A program made the translations under genes and the position numbers. Shown piece after piece: positions 9,012-17,820 of a stretch of DNA of 48,262 bases. Source of the DNA: JBBDWJ01 sp040902925 (lineage in GTDB: Bacteria > Acidobacteriota > Terriglobia > Bryobacterales > UBA6623). Each line of letters opens with the position of its first letter. The stretch's first letter is position 1. The notes beneath the pieces were generated by a model. It was not told where the DNA came from. It made no database searches and saw nothing but the letters and a program-made list of their open reading frames with translations. The stretch is from NCBI GenBank assembly GCA_040902925.1, contig JBBDWJ010000048.1, positions 1 through 48,262 on the forward strand. Reading direction: 5' to 3'.

Positions 9012-9383
9012 TTACTCCGATTCGCCAAGGCCCTGTGAAAAGCGGATGATGTGTCCATCAGGGTCCGCGACGTGCATCTCGCGCACACCCCACACTTCAT
9101 CGCGTGGCTCTCGAACGATCTTGGCGCCCGTCGCCACGATCTTCGCGTGATAGGCGTTGACGTCGTCGATGAAGAGCGACATCCACACGCCCGGGCACCC
9201 GTGGCCCTTTTCGGATAAGAAAATCTCGACTTCGTCGACCCCAACGCACCCGAACCCAGGCGGTTCTCCCCAGTCCCACCGCTTTTCAAACAGCAGCTTC
9301 TCGGTGTAATAGCGAAAGCTCGCCTGAATGTCTTCGACCCGCAGGATCGGGATAACGCATTCCGCTTTGAAGGGCTTGGCCAT
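9012..9383 (-). CDS. VOC superfamily (glyoxalase/bleomycin-resistance-like) protein
   Basis: This 123-residue single VOC domain begins with a typical first strand (ECVIPILRVEDIQASFRYY) and ends with VREMHVADPDGHIIRFSQ, the usual closing pattern. Such proteins are metal-dependent lyases, dioxygenases or binding proteins. Nothing in the sequence identifies the substrate. The neighbour upstream on the same strand is a membrane acyltransferase-like gene, with 37 bases between them. Confidence 0.85.
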   Translation of the reverse strand: MAKPFKAECVIPILRVEDIQASFRYYTEKLLFEKRWDWGEPPGFGCVGVDEVEIFLSEKGHGCPGVWMSLFIDDVNAYHAKIVATGAKIVREPRDEVWGVREMHVADPDGHIIRFSQGLGESE

Positions 9384-9420
9384 GGCGATTTTTCCCGTAA
9401 CGCTGATCCACTAGAGTCGA

Positions 9421-10548
9421 TCAGATCTTCACGAAAATCCGCCGCTTATAGAGCCAATAGCACAGGTACCACATCACTAGAAACACCGACGTCGCCTGCG
9501 CCACTGGCCCCCAGATCCCCAGCACTGCATAGTGCCCAGTAAACACGCCCACGGCGCGATCGATCCAGCCTTCGAGCAGAACGTCGAGGCAGTAGATGAA
9601 CATCGAGTTCATGCCCACCACGACGAGGGGAAACGCCAGCTTGCGGTATCCCTTGACTTCGACCAGCCAGTAGAACGTCAGCAGCATCACAAGCACCCAG
9701 CCAAGGCTGGCCAGCGTAAACGAAGTTGTGTGGATGCGTTTGATGATCGGAATCACAGTTCCGAGCCCATAGCCCGCTACCAGCAGCGCTGCCGCGCCCG
9801 CGGCCAGAATCTTCATACGGCGGGCATGGGAGTGCTTCTCGATCATCAGATAGCCGCACCAGACGCCCAACAGCGTAACGACGGTGCTGGGGATGAAGTT
9901 GATGTTGGCCCAATGGCCGGGATTGGCGCGGCCAAACACGAACTGGTCCACACGCTCGCCGATGTTATCGTTCATGACGAACGGCCCGCCCGCGCCCGGA
10001 AACGCGTAAAACAACGCCGTGTAGCCGGCCAGAATCAACGCCGCGGCGACAACCTGCGCCTTGAAAGGCAGTTTCATCAGGAAATAACAGATGAAATAAG
10101 TAAAGCCGATCTGCGCCAGCACATTGATGAGTTGGAAATGCAGCCGCGTGGCCGCGATCGACATGATGACGTTGCTGATGACGATCAGCATCATGGCGCG
10201 GTAGGCGGCATGACGCCAGACCGACTCTTCCCCGCCCCGGCGCGCTCTTGCCGCAAACGCGAACGGCATCGCCAGCCCCACCATGAACATGAAGGAGGGC
10301 TGAATGAGATCCCAGAACATCATGCCTTCCCACGTGACGTGCTCGAACTGCCGCCCGAGCCAACCCCAGCTTGGGTCTTCAGCCAAAGTGGACAAGCCGA
10401 AGCCGTGCGCGGCGAGGGTCATCATGATAAAGCCGCGAAAAGCATCGAGCGAAACCAGGCGATCCGTCGCCGTATCTTTGTCGGCGGGGACGGGCTCGAC
10501 CGGAAGCCGATGGAAGGCCTTGGGTGGTGCGCCAACTACGGTAGCCAT
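9421..10548 (-). CDS. Membrane acyltransferase-like protein (HGSNAT/DUF5009 type)
   Basis: This 375-residue integral membrane protein has about ten hydrophobic helices. The first follows RLVSLDAFRGFIMMTLAAHG, the LDxxRG signature of the acyltransferase-3/HGSNAT-like group. Human HGSNAT acetylates terminal glucosamine of heparan sulfate, and bacterial relatives are proposed to acetylate sugars or be co-located with sugar catabolism. That role is inference here. A ribosome-binding site (AAGGAAG) precedes the ATG at 10548. The gene is divergent from yceI at 10699. Confidence 0.82.
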   Translation of the reverse strand: MATVVGAPPKAFHRLPVEPVPADKDTATDRLVSLDAFRGFIMMTLAAHGFGLSTLAEDPSWGWLGRQFEHVTWEGMMFWDLIQPSFMFMVGLAMPFAFAARARRGGEESVWRHAAYRAMMLIVISNVIMSIAATRLHFQLINVLAQIGFTYFICYFLMKLPFKAQVVAAALILAGYTALFYAFPGAGGPFVMNDNIGERVDQFVFGRANPGHWANINFIPSTVVTLLGVWCGYLMIEKHSHARRMKILAAGAAALLVAGYGLGTVIPIIKRIHTTSFTLASLGWVLVMLLTFYWLVEVKGYRKLAFPLVVVGMNSMFIYCLDVLLEGWIDRAVGVFTGHYAVLGIWGPVAQATSVFLVMWYLCYWLYKRRIFVKI

Positions 10549-10698
10549 GTGTCGCTTCCTTGAAAAAATGGCCCGGGGGGCGACGTTAGTCTATCACGGC
10601 GGTCGGCAGCCGGATGCACCGGCGTGTCGGCGGCCGGGGGAGGGATTTTACAGCCCCCGGCCCGTAACCTCGCCCGCGCCGCAGCGTCCCAACTCAGT

Positions 10699-11310
10699 AT
10701 GAGACGACTCTTTCGGATTCCCCTGCTGACCCTGATCGTACTGGCGGCCGCCGCGCCGTCGTTTGCCGATCTTCAGGAGTGGCGCGTCGACAGCGCGCAT
10801 TCTTATGTTGGATTCAAGGTTCGCCACATGATGGTGAGCTGGGTTCGCGGCCAATTCGCCGACATCAAAGGCACCGTCAAGTTTGATCCCGCCGATCCGT
10901 CAAAGACCAACGTCGAGGTCGAGATCGACGCCAACTCGATCAACACCGCCAACGAGCGCCGCGACAAGCACCTGCGCAGCGCCGACTTCTTCGACGTGGA
11001 GAATCACCCCAGCATTCGCTTCGTATCCAAACGCGTCGAGGGAAGCTCCCAGAGCGGTCTCAAGCTCATCGGAGATCTGACGATGCACGGCGTCACGAAA
11101 GAAATCGCGCTCGACGTCGACGCGCCGGCCCCGGCTGTAGCCGATGGGCGCGGCGGCGAGAAGTCGGGCGTCAGCGCCTCGGCCAAGATCAACCGCAGCG
11201 ACTTCGGGCTCACTTGGAACCGTGCGCTGGAAGCCGGCGGTGTGACCGTCAGCGATGAAGTGACTCTCGAGATCGAAGCCGAGCTCGCGCGCGGCGGCCC
11301 GCAACCCTAA
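10699..11310 (+). CDS. YceI family periplasmic lipid-binding protein
   Basis: This 203-residue protein has a Sec signal (MRRLFRIPLLTLIVLAAAAP) followed by the YceI lipocalin-like beta-barrel: EWRVDSAHSYVGFKVRHMM, the SADFFDVENHPSIRF segment, and GDLTMHGVTKEI. The family binds isoprenoids or amphiphilic molecules in the periplasm. I used ATG 10699 because the in-frame extension upstream lacks signal character, although no strong ribosome-binding site is visible. A DUF1080 gene follows on the same strand 76 bases later. Confidence 0.88.
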   Translation: MRRLFRIPLLTLIVLAAAAPSFADLQEWRVDSAHSYVGFKVRHMMVSWVRGQFADIKGTVKFDPADPSKTNVEVEIDANSINTANERRDKHLRSADFFDVENHPSIRFVSKRVEGSSQSGLKLIGDLTMHGVTKEIALDVDAPAPAVADGRGGEKSGVSASAKINRSDFGLTWNRALEAGGVTVSDEVTLEIEAELARGGPQP

Positions 11311-11386
11311 ACCGTGTTGGAGCCCGCGTGAGCAGCCGGTGGCGCGGGCTGCCATATTCCGGCTACACTTTGCCTTGAGGAAGACC

Positions 11387-12340
11387 ATGAGAAAACATCG
11401 CACACTGCTGCTTGCCGCTGCCCTGCTCGCGCCTGCCCTGCTTGTGCCTGCCCTGGCGCTGGGCGCAGCCAATCCGTTCGCGGGCCGTTGGGACATCACG
11501 GTCACGGCGGCGGACGACACTTATCCGGGTTGGATGCAGTTCGTCGAAAACGGCGGCAAGGCCGAAGTCATGGTCCAGCCGCGTTCCGGACACGCCCATC
11601 CAGCGGACTTCAAGATCGAGGGCTCCCATCTGCTCGTCACGGTGGCCGAGCCCAGCGAACGCCGCCCGGGCGTGCTGTGGGATCTCACGGTCAGCGGTGA
11701 CAAGCTAAGCGGCACGCAAAAGAGCGGTGACAAGATGGCGAAAGTCGCGGGCGTACGCGCTCCCGAACTCAAACGCGCGATGCCTAAAGCCTGGACCGAG
11801 CCCAAGCCAATCTTCGACGGCAAATCTCTCAGCGGATGGGAACCGCTCGGCAGCGGCGACCACGCCAAGAACAACTGGGTGGTCAAAGACGGCGTGCTCA
11901 TCAACCTCGATGGCGGCGCCAATCTCAAGACGACGCAAAAGTTCGAAGACTTCAAGCTGCACGCCGAATTCAACTGCCCCGCGGAAGGCAACAGCGGCAT
12001 CTACCTTCGCGGGCGCTATGAAGTGCAGTTGAGCTGTGGAAGCCGGCGCCCGGGTGGCAACCCGGTGCAGGCTCTTGGAGCGGTCTACGGCTACCTCGCC
12101 CCTTCCGCGCAGGTGGAAGCCACGGCGGGCAAGTGGCAGAGCTACGACATCACGCTGGTGGGGCGTAGCGTGACGATCGTCTACAACGGCCAGACGATCA
12201 TCGATAACAAGGAAATCCCCGGAATCACAGGCGGCGCGCTCGATAGCAAAGAAGGCGAGCCCGGCCCGTTCTATATTCAGGGAGATCACACCGGCGGCAT
12301 TCAGTTCCGCAACATCACCGTGCAGACGCCAAAGAGCTGA
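11387..12340 (+). CDS. Secreted DUF1080 (3-keto-disaccharide hydrolase-like) protein
   Basis: The 317-residue protein begins with a clear signal peptide (MRKHRTLLLAAALLAPALL). It has an N-terminal beta domain (about 30-135) and a C-terminal DUF1080 concanavalin-like domain (IFDGKSLSGWEPLG, then NSGIYLRGRYEVQL and GPFYIQGDHTGGIQFRNI). DUF1080 proteins are abundant in Acidobacteria and Planctomycetes; some act on 3-keto-glycosides. GAGGAAG (11377-11383) supports the ATG at 11387. It may be cotranscribed with yceI. Confidence 0.88.
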   Translation: MRKHRTLLLAAALLAPALLVPALALGAANPFAGRWDITVTAADDTYPGWMQFVENGGKAEVMVQPRSGHAHPADFKIEGSHLLVTVAEPSERRPGVLWDLTVSGDKLSGTQKSGDKMAKVAGVRAPELKRAMPKAWTEPKPIFDGKSLSGWEPLGSGDHAKNNWVVKDGVLINLDGGANLKTTQKFEDFKLHAEFNCPAEGNSGIYLRGRYEVQLSCGSRRPGGNPVQALGAVYGYLAPSAQVEATAGKWQSYDITLVGRSVTIVYNGQTIIDNKEIPGITGGALDSKEGEPGPFYIQGDHTGGIQFRNITVQTPKS

Positions 12341-12356
12341 CGACGAATGGACCGTG

Positions 12357-12377
12357 GGGCAGGCATTGTGCCTGCCC
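12357..12377. terminator. GC-rich hairpin after DUF1080 gene
   Basis: GGGCAGGCA (12357-12365) and TGCCTGCCC (12369-12377) form a perfect 9-bp stem with a TTG loop, 16 bases after the DUF1080 stop and before the convergent CotH gene end. It lacks a strong T run, so it may be a bidirectional terminator or a copy of the CAGGC-type repeat also seen near 34461 and 38107. Confidence 0.5.
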
Positions 12378-12462
12378 GTCTGTTAGGGTGCGCGACAAAG
12401 CCGGTTTTGAGCGAAGGCAGGCCACATGTTGGCGCCTGACTCGAAAAAACTGCCAACCACTG

Positions 12463-15231
12463 CTAGCGGGGAATCCGCACGGCGTTCTGAATGCCGGGCT
12501 CGGAATTCCCGTTCGAGAACAGCATCTTCTCGAAAGCATTCCCATTAGGCATTCCAATCGTCTTCAGCTCGCCATACTCGTCAAACCGTAGCGGGCGCTC
12601 GCCGGCCGACACGTAACGCGCCGACGAAGTAATTTCCAGGTGCGCCCCGGGCCGCACGAGCAGCGGCGTCTCCACTTCGGCCAAGGCCAAACCCTGCACT
12701 TCTGCCGAAGGCTGCCCGAAAGTGAGCTTCTTACGATAGAGCGCCAGCCCGACAGCGACTCGCGCCAACCCATTGTCAATGATTTTTGCAACCGAGCCGT
12801 CTTTGGAGGCGATCCCGGTCCGGCAGCTATAGATCAGGTTGTCGCGGATTTCGACGATTGTGCCTTCGCCGACACTGATGCCTTTGTCGGCGCAGTGGCG
12901 GATGCGGTTCTGCTCGATGGTCATGCGCGAGCCGCTCATGTCGAAGCCGTCGCCGCCGCCACCCTCAACCAGGTTGCCGATCGCGACCCCGTTGCAGAAA
13001 TCCAGATCAATCACATCGTCCGGCGCGTTGCGCACCAGGTTGTCCTGAAAATCGATCTGGCTATAGCGCAGGTTGATGCCATCTTCCGAGTTGAGATTCA
13101 GAAAGCGGCTGTTGTGAACCGTCACAACGCCGTCAATCACCGTAAACGCGCCGGTGAAGTGAGCCCGCGCGTTCTGCGCGCCCGTGCCGCCGCTGAACGT
13201 CGTATATTCGAGGCGCACGTTGCTGGGATCCATGCGCGTGCCCTGAACGACCAGAGAGCCCCAGTCCAGTGTTCCCTCGACGCCCGATATGGTCACAGCG
13301 TTGCCCGCGGTCCCCTTGCTTTCCAGGTCGCCATAGACAATCAACGAAGCGCCCTTAGCCAGTGCCAATTGCAGGCCCGGTCGAAACTCCACGGTATACT
13401 CCCGCGGCACTTCGATCGTTGCGTCGATGCGAACCGGACCGGGTCCGAAGACAAGGCGCGATCCGGCGACCCTCACATTGCTGGGCGTCTTCACCACGGG
13501 CAGCGGCGCGGGTGGCGGCGGCGTGAGCGACGACGGAGTCAGCCCAGTGGCAACCGTGGCCTCATTAGCCGCGAAGGCCTGCCCGGTCACCGAATTGCGA
13601 ACCGCCAGGGCAGCGAGCTTCGCGTCTTTCGAAATCGAAACCGCTCCGCGCGCCTCACTCTTCAGCCAGATCGACGAGCGGCCCGGCTTTCCGGCCCAAA
13701 GGCCGTCGACGAGATGCGGCGTCTTGAGCGGAACCTGCGTCAACTTACCATTGCGATCCAGCGTCACTTCGCTGACCAGGACGCCAGCCTTGCCATGGTT
13801 TTCTAACTCCACGACAAACTCTCCGAGTTGACTCCACGAACCGCCGGCTCGCAGCTCGTGCTTCTCGTAGAGCTTCCGCAGAAAGTCGGCGTTCGCGCGC
13901 ATCTTGTCTTCGACCTCGATGCGGTGCACCTCGGAATTCCAGTAGTTGGCCGGATTGCGCGGCATGTATTTGAGGGGCTCCTCCAGCCCCACAAACATCT
14001 CGCGGGCGTGTTTGATCATCGGCTCAACGCGATCGTTGATCAGGGTCCACAAGCGCTCGTCGCGCATCCGGCGGAACTCGGGAAGCCGCAGCATTCCAGC
14101 GCCAAAGAGGCGCGCGGTTTCACCGTCGGGCGTTTTTTCGGGTTCGATGTAGTACGACAAATAGTCCCAGGGAATGGGTTCGAACTTGCCGCGCGCCGGG
14201 TCGTAGTAGGTGCGAAAGTTGTCGAGAGACCAGGCGTGCCCGGTGCCGAGCAGTGTCGTCATCGCCGTGGCCCAGGCGAATCGGTCGGTGTCGGTAAACT
14301 CCTCGACAAAGGCCCAGTCACAGGGTCCCTGTTCGGCCGGCACGGAGCGTTGGTCGCGGCACGCCGCAAAGCGGCTGAACCCCGGCTCGGCTTTATCCCA
14401 GCCGAAAGCGTCGGTATTCGCGCCGGCCTCGTCGTCGCCGCTGGCGCCGAATGACTGGCCGAGGCCGCTGAAAATAAACCCCTCCGTCCGCAGCGCCGGA
14501 TCGGTCATCGACCGGCCGAACTGCTCGATCTCCTGAAACAGCCCGATGACCTCGCCGTTGATCTTCAGGACGACGAAATCGCTGTGCCAGGTCAGAATGC
14601 CGTAGCGCGATAGCTCCCAGTTTGTGGTGACGTCCTGGGTCAGCAGTTTGTCCGCGGCATCGGAGATATTCACTTGCCGCCGGCCGTTGAGCGGATGCGC
14701 CTTCGGGAATTTCAGACGCAGCGAAGGCCGCTCTCGCAAGTAGTGTTGTGATGTCGTTCCGCGCAGCTTGACTTCGATGTCGAGCCAACGGCCGTCTTCC
14801 AGGCGGAACTCAGCATCGAACCAGGGCCGTTCGATGCCCGCGGAGTATTCCGCGGCTTGCACGAGCTCGGCGATCTCTCGAAGCGCCTGCCGATCGTCGG
14901 GAGCAATCCGCAACTCATAAACCGGCAGGTGCTTGAACTTCTCAAACTTCGCTTGCTCCCAGGGCCGCGGCAAACGATGGTAGGCGTTGGCGACCATGTG
15001 CCGTATCGGCTCGGTGGGTTCCGGACCCAAGTCGGGCCCCGACCGCATCAGAGCCTCCACGTGCGGGTGCTCGCGCGCCTTGGTGTAGGCATACATCCGC
15101 TGGGCGTATTCGCCAACGACGAACAGGACGCCAATCACGGCGATGATCCCGCCCATCCACAACCCGCAGCGCAGCATCTGCCATCTGCGCTGGCGAGTCC
15201 GGGTTCGTAAGCTTGGACGATATCGAGGCAT
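12463..15231 (-). CDS. CotH kinase-like protein fused to parallel beta-helix
   Basis: The protein (about 922 residues) has one N-terminal membrane segment (about 23-43), so the rest is probably outside the cytoplasm. Residues ~100-440 match CotH, an atypical kinase family: VKLRGTTSQHYLRERPSLRL (154-173), NGEVIGLFQEIE (225-236), DNFRTYYDP (337-345) and PWDYL (354-358). CotH enzymes usually read PWDxD at the last motif, so the second Asp appears missing. A proline-rich linker (about 570-580) leads into a right-handed beta-helix (about 600-830). The ATG at 15231 was preferred to an upstream frame that lacks a basic membrane-anchor start. Last gene of the operon, 52 bases after the DUF4956 gene. 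Confidence 0.82.
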   Translation of the reverse strand: MPRYRPSLRTRTRQRRWQMLRCGLWMGGIIAVIGVLFVVGEYAQRMYAYTKAREHPHVEALMRSGPDLGPEPTEPIRHMVANAYHRLPRPWEQAKFEKFKHLPVYELRIAPDDRQALREIAELVQAAEYSAGIERPWFDAEFRLEDGRWLDIEVKLRGTTSQHYLRERPSLRLKFPKAHPLNGRRQVNISDAADKLLTQDVTTNWELSRYGILTWHSDFVVLKINGEVIGLFQEIEQFGRSMTDPALRTEGFIFSGLGQSFGASGDDEAGANTDAFGWDKAEPGFSRFAACRDQRSVPAEQGPCDWAFVEEFTDTDRFAWATAMTTLLGTGHAWSLDNFRTYYDPARGKFEPIPWDYLSYYIEPEKTPDGETARLFGAGMLRLPEFRRMRDERLWTLINDRVEPMIKHAREMFVGLEEPLKYMPRNPANYWNSEVHRIEVEDKMRANADFLRKLYEKHELRAGGSWSQLGEFVVELENHGKAGVLVSEVTLDRNGKLTQVPLKTPHLVDGLWAGKPGRSSIWLKSEARGAVSISKDAKLAALAVRNSVTGQAFAANEATVATGLTPSSLTPPPPAPLPVVKTPSNVRVAGSRLVFGPGPVRIDATIEVPREYTVEFRPGLQLALAKGASLIVYGDLESKGTAGNAVTISGVEGTLDWGSLVVQGTRMDPSNVRLEYTTFSGGTGAQNARAHFTGAFTVIDGVVTVHNSRFLNLNSEDGINLRYSQIDFQDNLVRNAPDDVIDLDFCNGVAIGNLVEGGGGDGFDMSGSRMTIEQNRIRHCADKGISVGEGTIVEIRDNLIYSCRTGIASKDGSVAKIIDNGLARVAVGLALYRKKLTFGQPSAEVQGLALAEVETPLLVRPGAHLEITSSARYVSAGERPLRFDEYGELKTIGMPNGNAFEKMLFSNGNSEPGIQNAVRIPR

Positions 15232-15283
15232 GCTGTTTCGTTCCGAAATAATGGATGGCGGACAACGCCCGCCCACACAATGT

Positions 15284-15985
15284 TTAGACAGGAGCGTGCT
15301 GATCGGTTTCGTAGAGCGCCAGCCGAACCACGCCGCCCATATTCTTCAAGCGTGACTCCACTTCGGCAATTTCCACATTCTTGCCAGGCATCACCACGTA
15401 GACGTTGGTCACCAGGCCATCGCCAAACTCGCGGATGCGATTGATGAGCTTGTGGTTCTGGCACACTTGAGCCAGCTCCTGCTCGATCTTGGCGTGCTCC
15501 CCTTCGTTGTCCGCGAATGTGATCCGTAGAATCGACTCCAGCCGGGCCTTGACGCCATAGTCCATATAGTGGACGGCCAGCATCAGAACCGAAACGAACA
15601 ACGTCAAAGCGATCGAAGGCATGTAGAACTGCGTGCCGCACCCCATGCCGGCGATCATCGCCGCGAACAAATAGCCCGTGTCGCGCGGGTCCTTCATGGC
15701 CGTTCGAAAGCGGATAATCGAGAGCGCGCCAACGAGACTGAACGCGCGGGCGATATTGCTGCCGATGATCATCATGACGACGCTCGTCGTCACCGCCATC
15801 AGAAACATGGTGACCATGAACGACTGCGAGTAGCTCGTACCGCGGTGAGTGTAGCGGTAGACTTGCGTCAGCATGAAGCACAGCAGCGTGGTCACGACCA
15901 TCGAGAGCAGCACGTCCGCGGCGCTGAAAAGAGTCGTATCAGCGGGCTGAAACAACTGCGATAAAAAATAATCGATCTGATTCAT
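15284..15985 (-). CDS. DUF4956 membrane protein
   Basis: This 233-residue protein has about four membrane helices in its first 140 residues, then a soluble C-terminal domain with an ACT-like look (VTNVYVVMPGKNVEIAEVES). The family signature GALSIIRFRTAMKDPRDT is at 86-103. DUF4956 is recurrently found beside VTC and CotH genes, as here, but has no established function. Its ATG directly follows the stop of the VTC gene (TAG-ATG with no gap), so the two are translated as a unit. Confidence 0.88.
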   Translation of the reverse strand: MNQIDYFLSQLFQPADTTLFSAADVLLSMVVTTLLCFMLTQVYRYTHRGTSYSQSFMVTMFLMAVTTSVVMMIIGSNIARAFSLVGALSIIRFRTAMKDPRDTGYLFAAMIAGMGCGTQFYMPSIALTLFVSVLMLAVHYMDYGVKARLESILRITFADNEGEHAKIEQELAQVCQNHKLINRIREFGDGLVTNVYVVMPGKNVEIAEVESRLKNMGGVVRLALYETDQHAPV

Positions 15986-16711
15986 CTAAAGCGTCTCCCC
16001 CAACGGAACTTTGTCGATCCCGAGTTTCTCCACCGCCATGACGTACTTGGGAACAGGTATTTGAACCAGCTCCACCAGGCGCGCCCCTTCTTCCGCCCAA
16101 CGCGGCGTGCCGTTATTCGATTTCACTTCCAGAACGACCCGTGTCTCCGGCATCATCCTGGTGCGGGGGTCGAAAATATGGTCCGTCGTGAGTCGCTGAT
16201 GCGGGTGGATGGCCGTCAGGCAACTGTCGAAACTCACGCGCACGCCCGGTTCGACGACACTTTCATACACTTCGCGCTGATACCAGACCTGCACGCACGG
16301 CAACAGTCGATGGCGCTCGGTGAGCACGCCGAAGGCGCATTGCGTTTCCGCCGTATCGAACGACCAGTGCTTCGGGTTCAGATGGCAGTCGCAGTAGTTT
16401 TCGATCTTCTGCCGGAATTTGCGAATGTAATCCCCGTGGCGCTGCTTGATCTCGATGAACGTGGCCTGCCCCGGTTGAAAACGCGTGCCATAGGTGCGCA
16501 GCCGCACCTTGTTGCGGAAGGGCACCCCGTCCAGCTTCTCGTGATAGAACGCTAAATCGGGCGTGTCGTAGTAAAGGCTCAGAATGGGCGTGCCCGAGTC
16601 GTGCTTCATGAAGCGGTCTTTGACCAGGTGCCGCTTCCAGCGCTCCAGCAGGGCCACTTTCTCCTCGTGGCTGATGAGGAACTTCAACTCGGCTCGCAAA
16701 GGTTTCTTCAC
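15986..16711 (-). CDS. VTC domain (polyphosphate polymerase-like) protein
   Basis: This 241-residue soluble protein is almost entirely a VTC domain, the triphosphate-tunnel fold that in yeast Vtc4 makes polyphosphate from ATP. Tunnel-lining charged residues are visible: RAELKF (R6, E8, K10), YYDTPD (47-52), NKVRLRTYG (67-75), FIEIKQRHGDYIRKFRQK (85-102), YQREVYE (144-150), VVLEVKSNN and PKYVMAVEKL. No SPX or membrane domain is present, so it would need partners. Its start overlaps the upstream gene by 4 bases (16708-16711) and its stop abuts the DUF4956 start. Polymerase activity in bacteria is inferred. Confidence 0.88.
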   Translation of the reverse strand: MKKPLRAELKFLISHEEKVALLERWKRHLVKDRFMKHDSGTPILSLYYDTPDLAFYHEKLDGVPFRNKVRLRTYGTRFQPGQATFIEIKQRHGDYIRKFRQKIENYCDCHLNPKHWSFDTAETQCAFGVLTERHRLLPCVQVWYQREVYESVVEPGVRVSFDSCLTAIHPHQRLTTDHIFDPRTRMMPETRVVLEVKSNNGTPRWAEEGARLVELVQIPVPKYVMAVEKLGIDKVPLGETL

Positions 16712-17820
16712 CGCGCAGCTCCTTCGGGCTGCAACCGCCCAACCTTGGCGCTCTCGCTTGGCGCGCGGGCTTTCAAAACAGTCTCCGGACGCAGCGTGCG
16801 ATGAGCGGCGATCGCGATATCCAGCCGCCGCGCGTAGTCCTGGCGCTCGACTTCGAATCTGTTTCGCAGTTGCGCGTCAAAAGGCGGCGCTTCACCCTCG
16901 AACTCCGTCGCGGGAGCCGTCCAACGGCGGAAGCGCTCGTCTAACGTCGGTTGCAGTTCCGTCCCCTCCAATCGTTGATAGAGGAGGCCGGGAGAATACG
17001 GCAGCGGAAGCAGGGAGACCTCATAGGGCTCGACATTGTTCAGCAACAGCGTGACATGCGAGGTCGGGCAGCGCGAAGCCAGCCAGGCAAGTACGGCTGG
17101 AGGCTCCTTGAGTCCTGGAAAAATCCCCAGCGTTGCGCCTTCCTCGTAGAACCGCGCGTCGGGACTGAAGCGCGTATCGACCAAAGTCATTTCGTTGTCC
17201 CGAACCATGAACAGCTCGCGCATCGTGCCGTTGCCGCCATCCTTTTTGCGCAGGTCGAAAGGCAAGCTCATCCGCAGATAAAGGCCGTGGTAGACGCGGT
17301 TGAGAAACAGTTCCGTCCAGTGGGCTTCGGGTAGTTCGAGCGCCGGGTATTCCTTGCGAACGAAGTCGTACAGAAAGGGGTAATCGAAGTCTTCGACCGC
17401 TTCGACCGGAACCAAAAATACGGCGCCGTATCGCTTTGAGCGCAGCAGGAAGTGCCCGGGAATGCCGACCGCCGGGTCCTCCCCAAATCGGTCGAGATCC
17501 CACATCTTGCCGGGCAGGCTCTTGCGGCTGCGGCGGACGGTGGAATCGCGGCGGTCGACGAGGTAACCGCGGTTGGGTTCGCTCTTGCTCGTCATCAGAT
17601 ACGAAGGGGTAAACCCGCTTTGGCTCAAATCCAGGTTGGATACCCGCTTGATCCGCGAGAAGTCGCTCAAAGCCAGAATCGCCAGGGCCGCGGCGAAACA
17701 AAGCCAGAAGGGAATGAAAGCCTTCCCGAAAAGCATTTGCCGCATGTCGCGGAAACGGTCCCAGCCCGACGCTTCCGGCGTCTCCGGGCTACTCGCAAGG
17801 TCATGCTGTTGGCCGTTCAT
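16708..17820 (-). CDS. Divergent CotH-like membrane protein
   Basis: The protein (370 residues) is the first gene of the CotH/VTC/DUF4956 operon. One N-terminal membrane helix (AFIPFWLCFAAALAILALS) is followed by an extracytoplasmic region. The central part (FLYDFVRKEYPALELPE, then ELFLNRVYHGLYLRMSLPFD) resembles the CotH segment NGxYxGLYxxxE but lacks the acidic residue and the later DN and PWD motifs. I read it as a degenerate CotH-like, perhaps pseudokinase, partner; this is inference. ATG 17820 is preceded by GGAC; the frame is open further upstream to 17871. It overlaps the VTC gene by 4 bases. Confidence 0.65.
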   Translation of the reverse strand: MNGQQHDLASSPETPEASGWDRFRDMRQMLFGKAFIPFWLCFAAALAILALSDFSRIKRVSNLDLSQSGFTPSYLMTSKSEPNRGYLVDRRDSTVRRSRKSLPGKMWDLDRFGEDPAVGIPGHFLLRSKRYGAVFLVPVEAVEDFDYPFLYDFVRKEYPALELPEAHWTELFLNRVYHGLYLRMSLPFDLRKKDGGNGTMRELFMVRDNEMTLVDTRFSPDARFYEEGATLGIFPGLKEPPAVLAWLASRCPTSHVTLLLNNVEPYEVSLLPLPYSPGLLYQRLEGTELQPTLDERFRRWTAPATEFEGEAPPFDAQLRNRFEVERQDYARRLDIAIAAHRTLRPETVLKARAPSESAKVGRLQPEGAAR

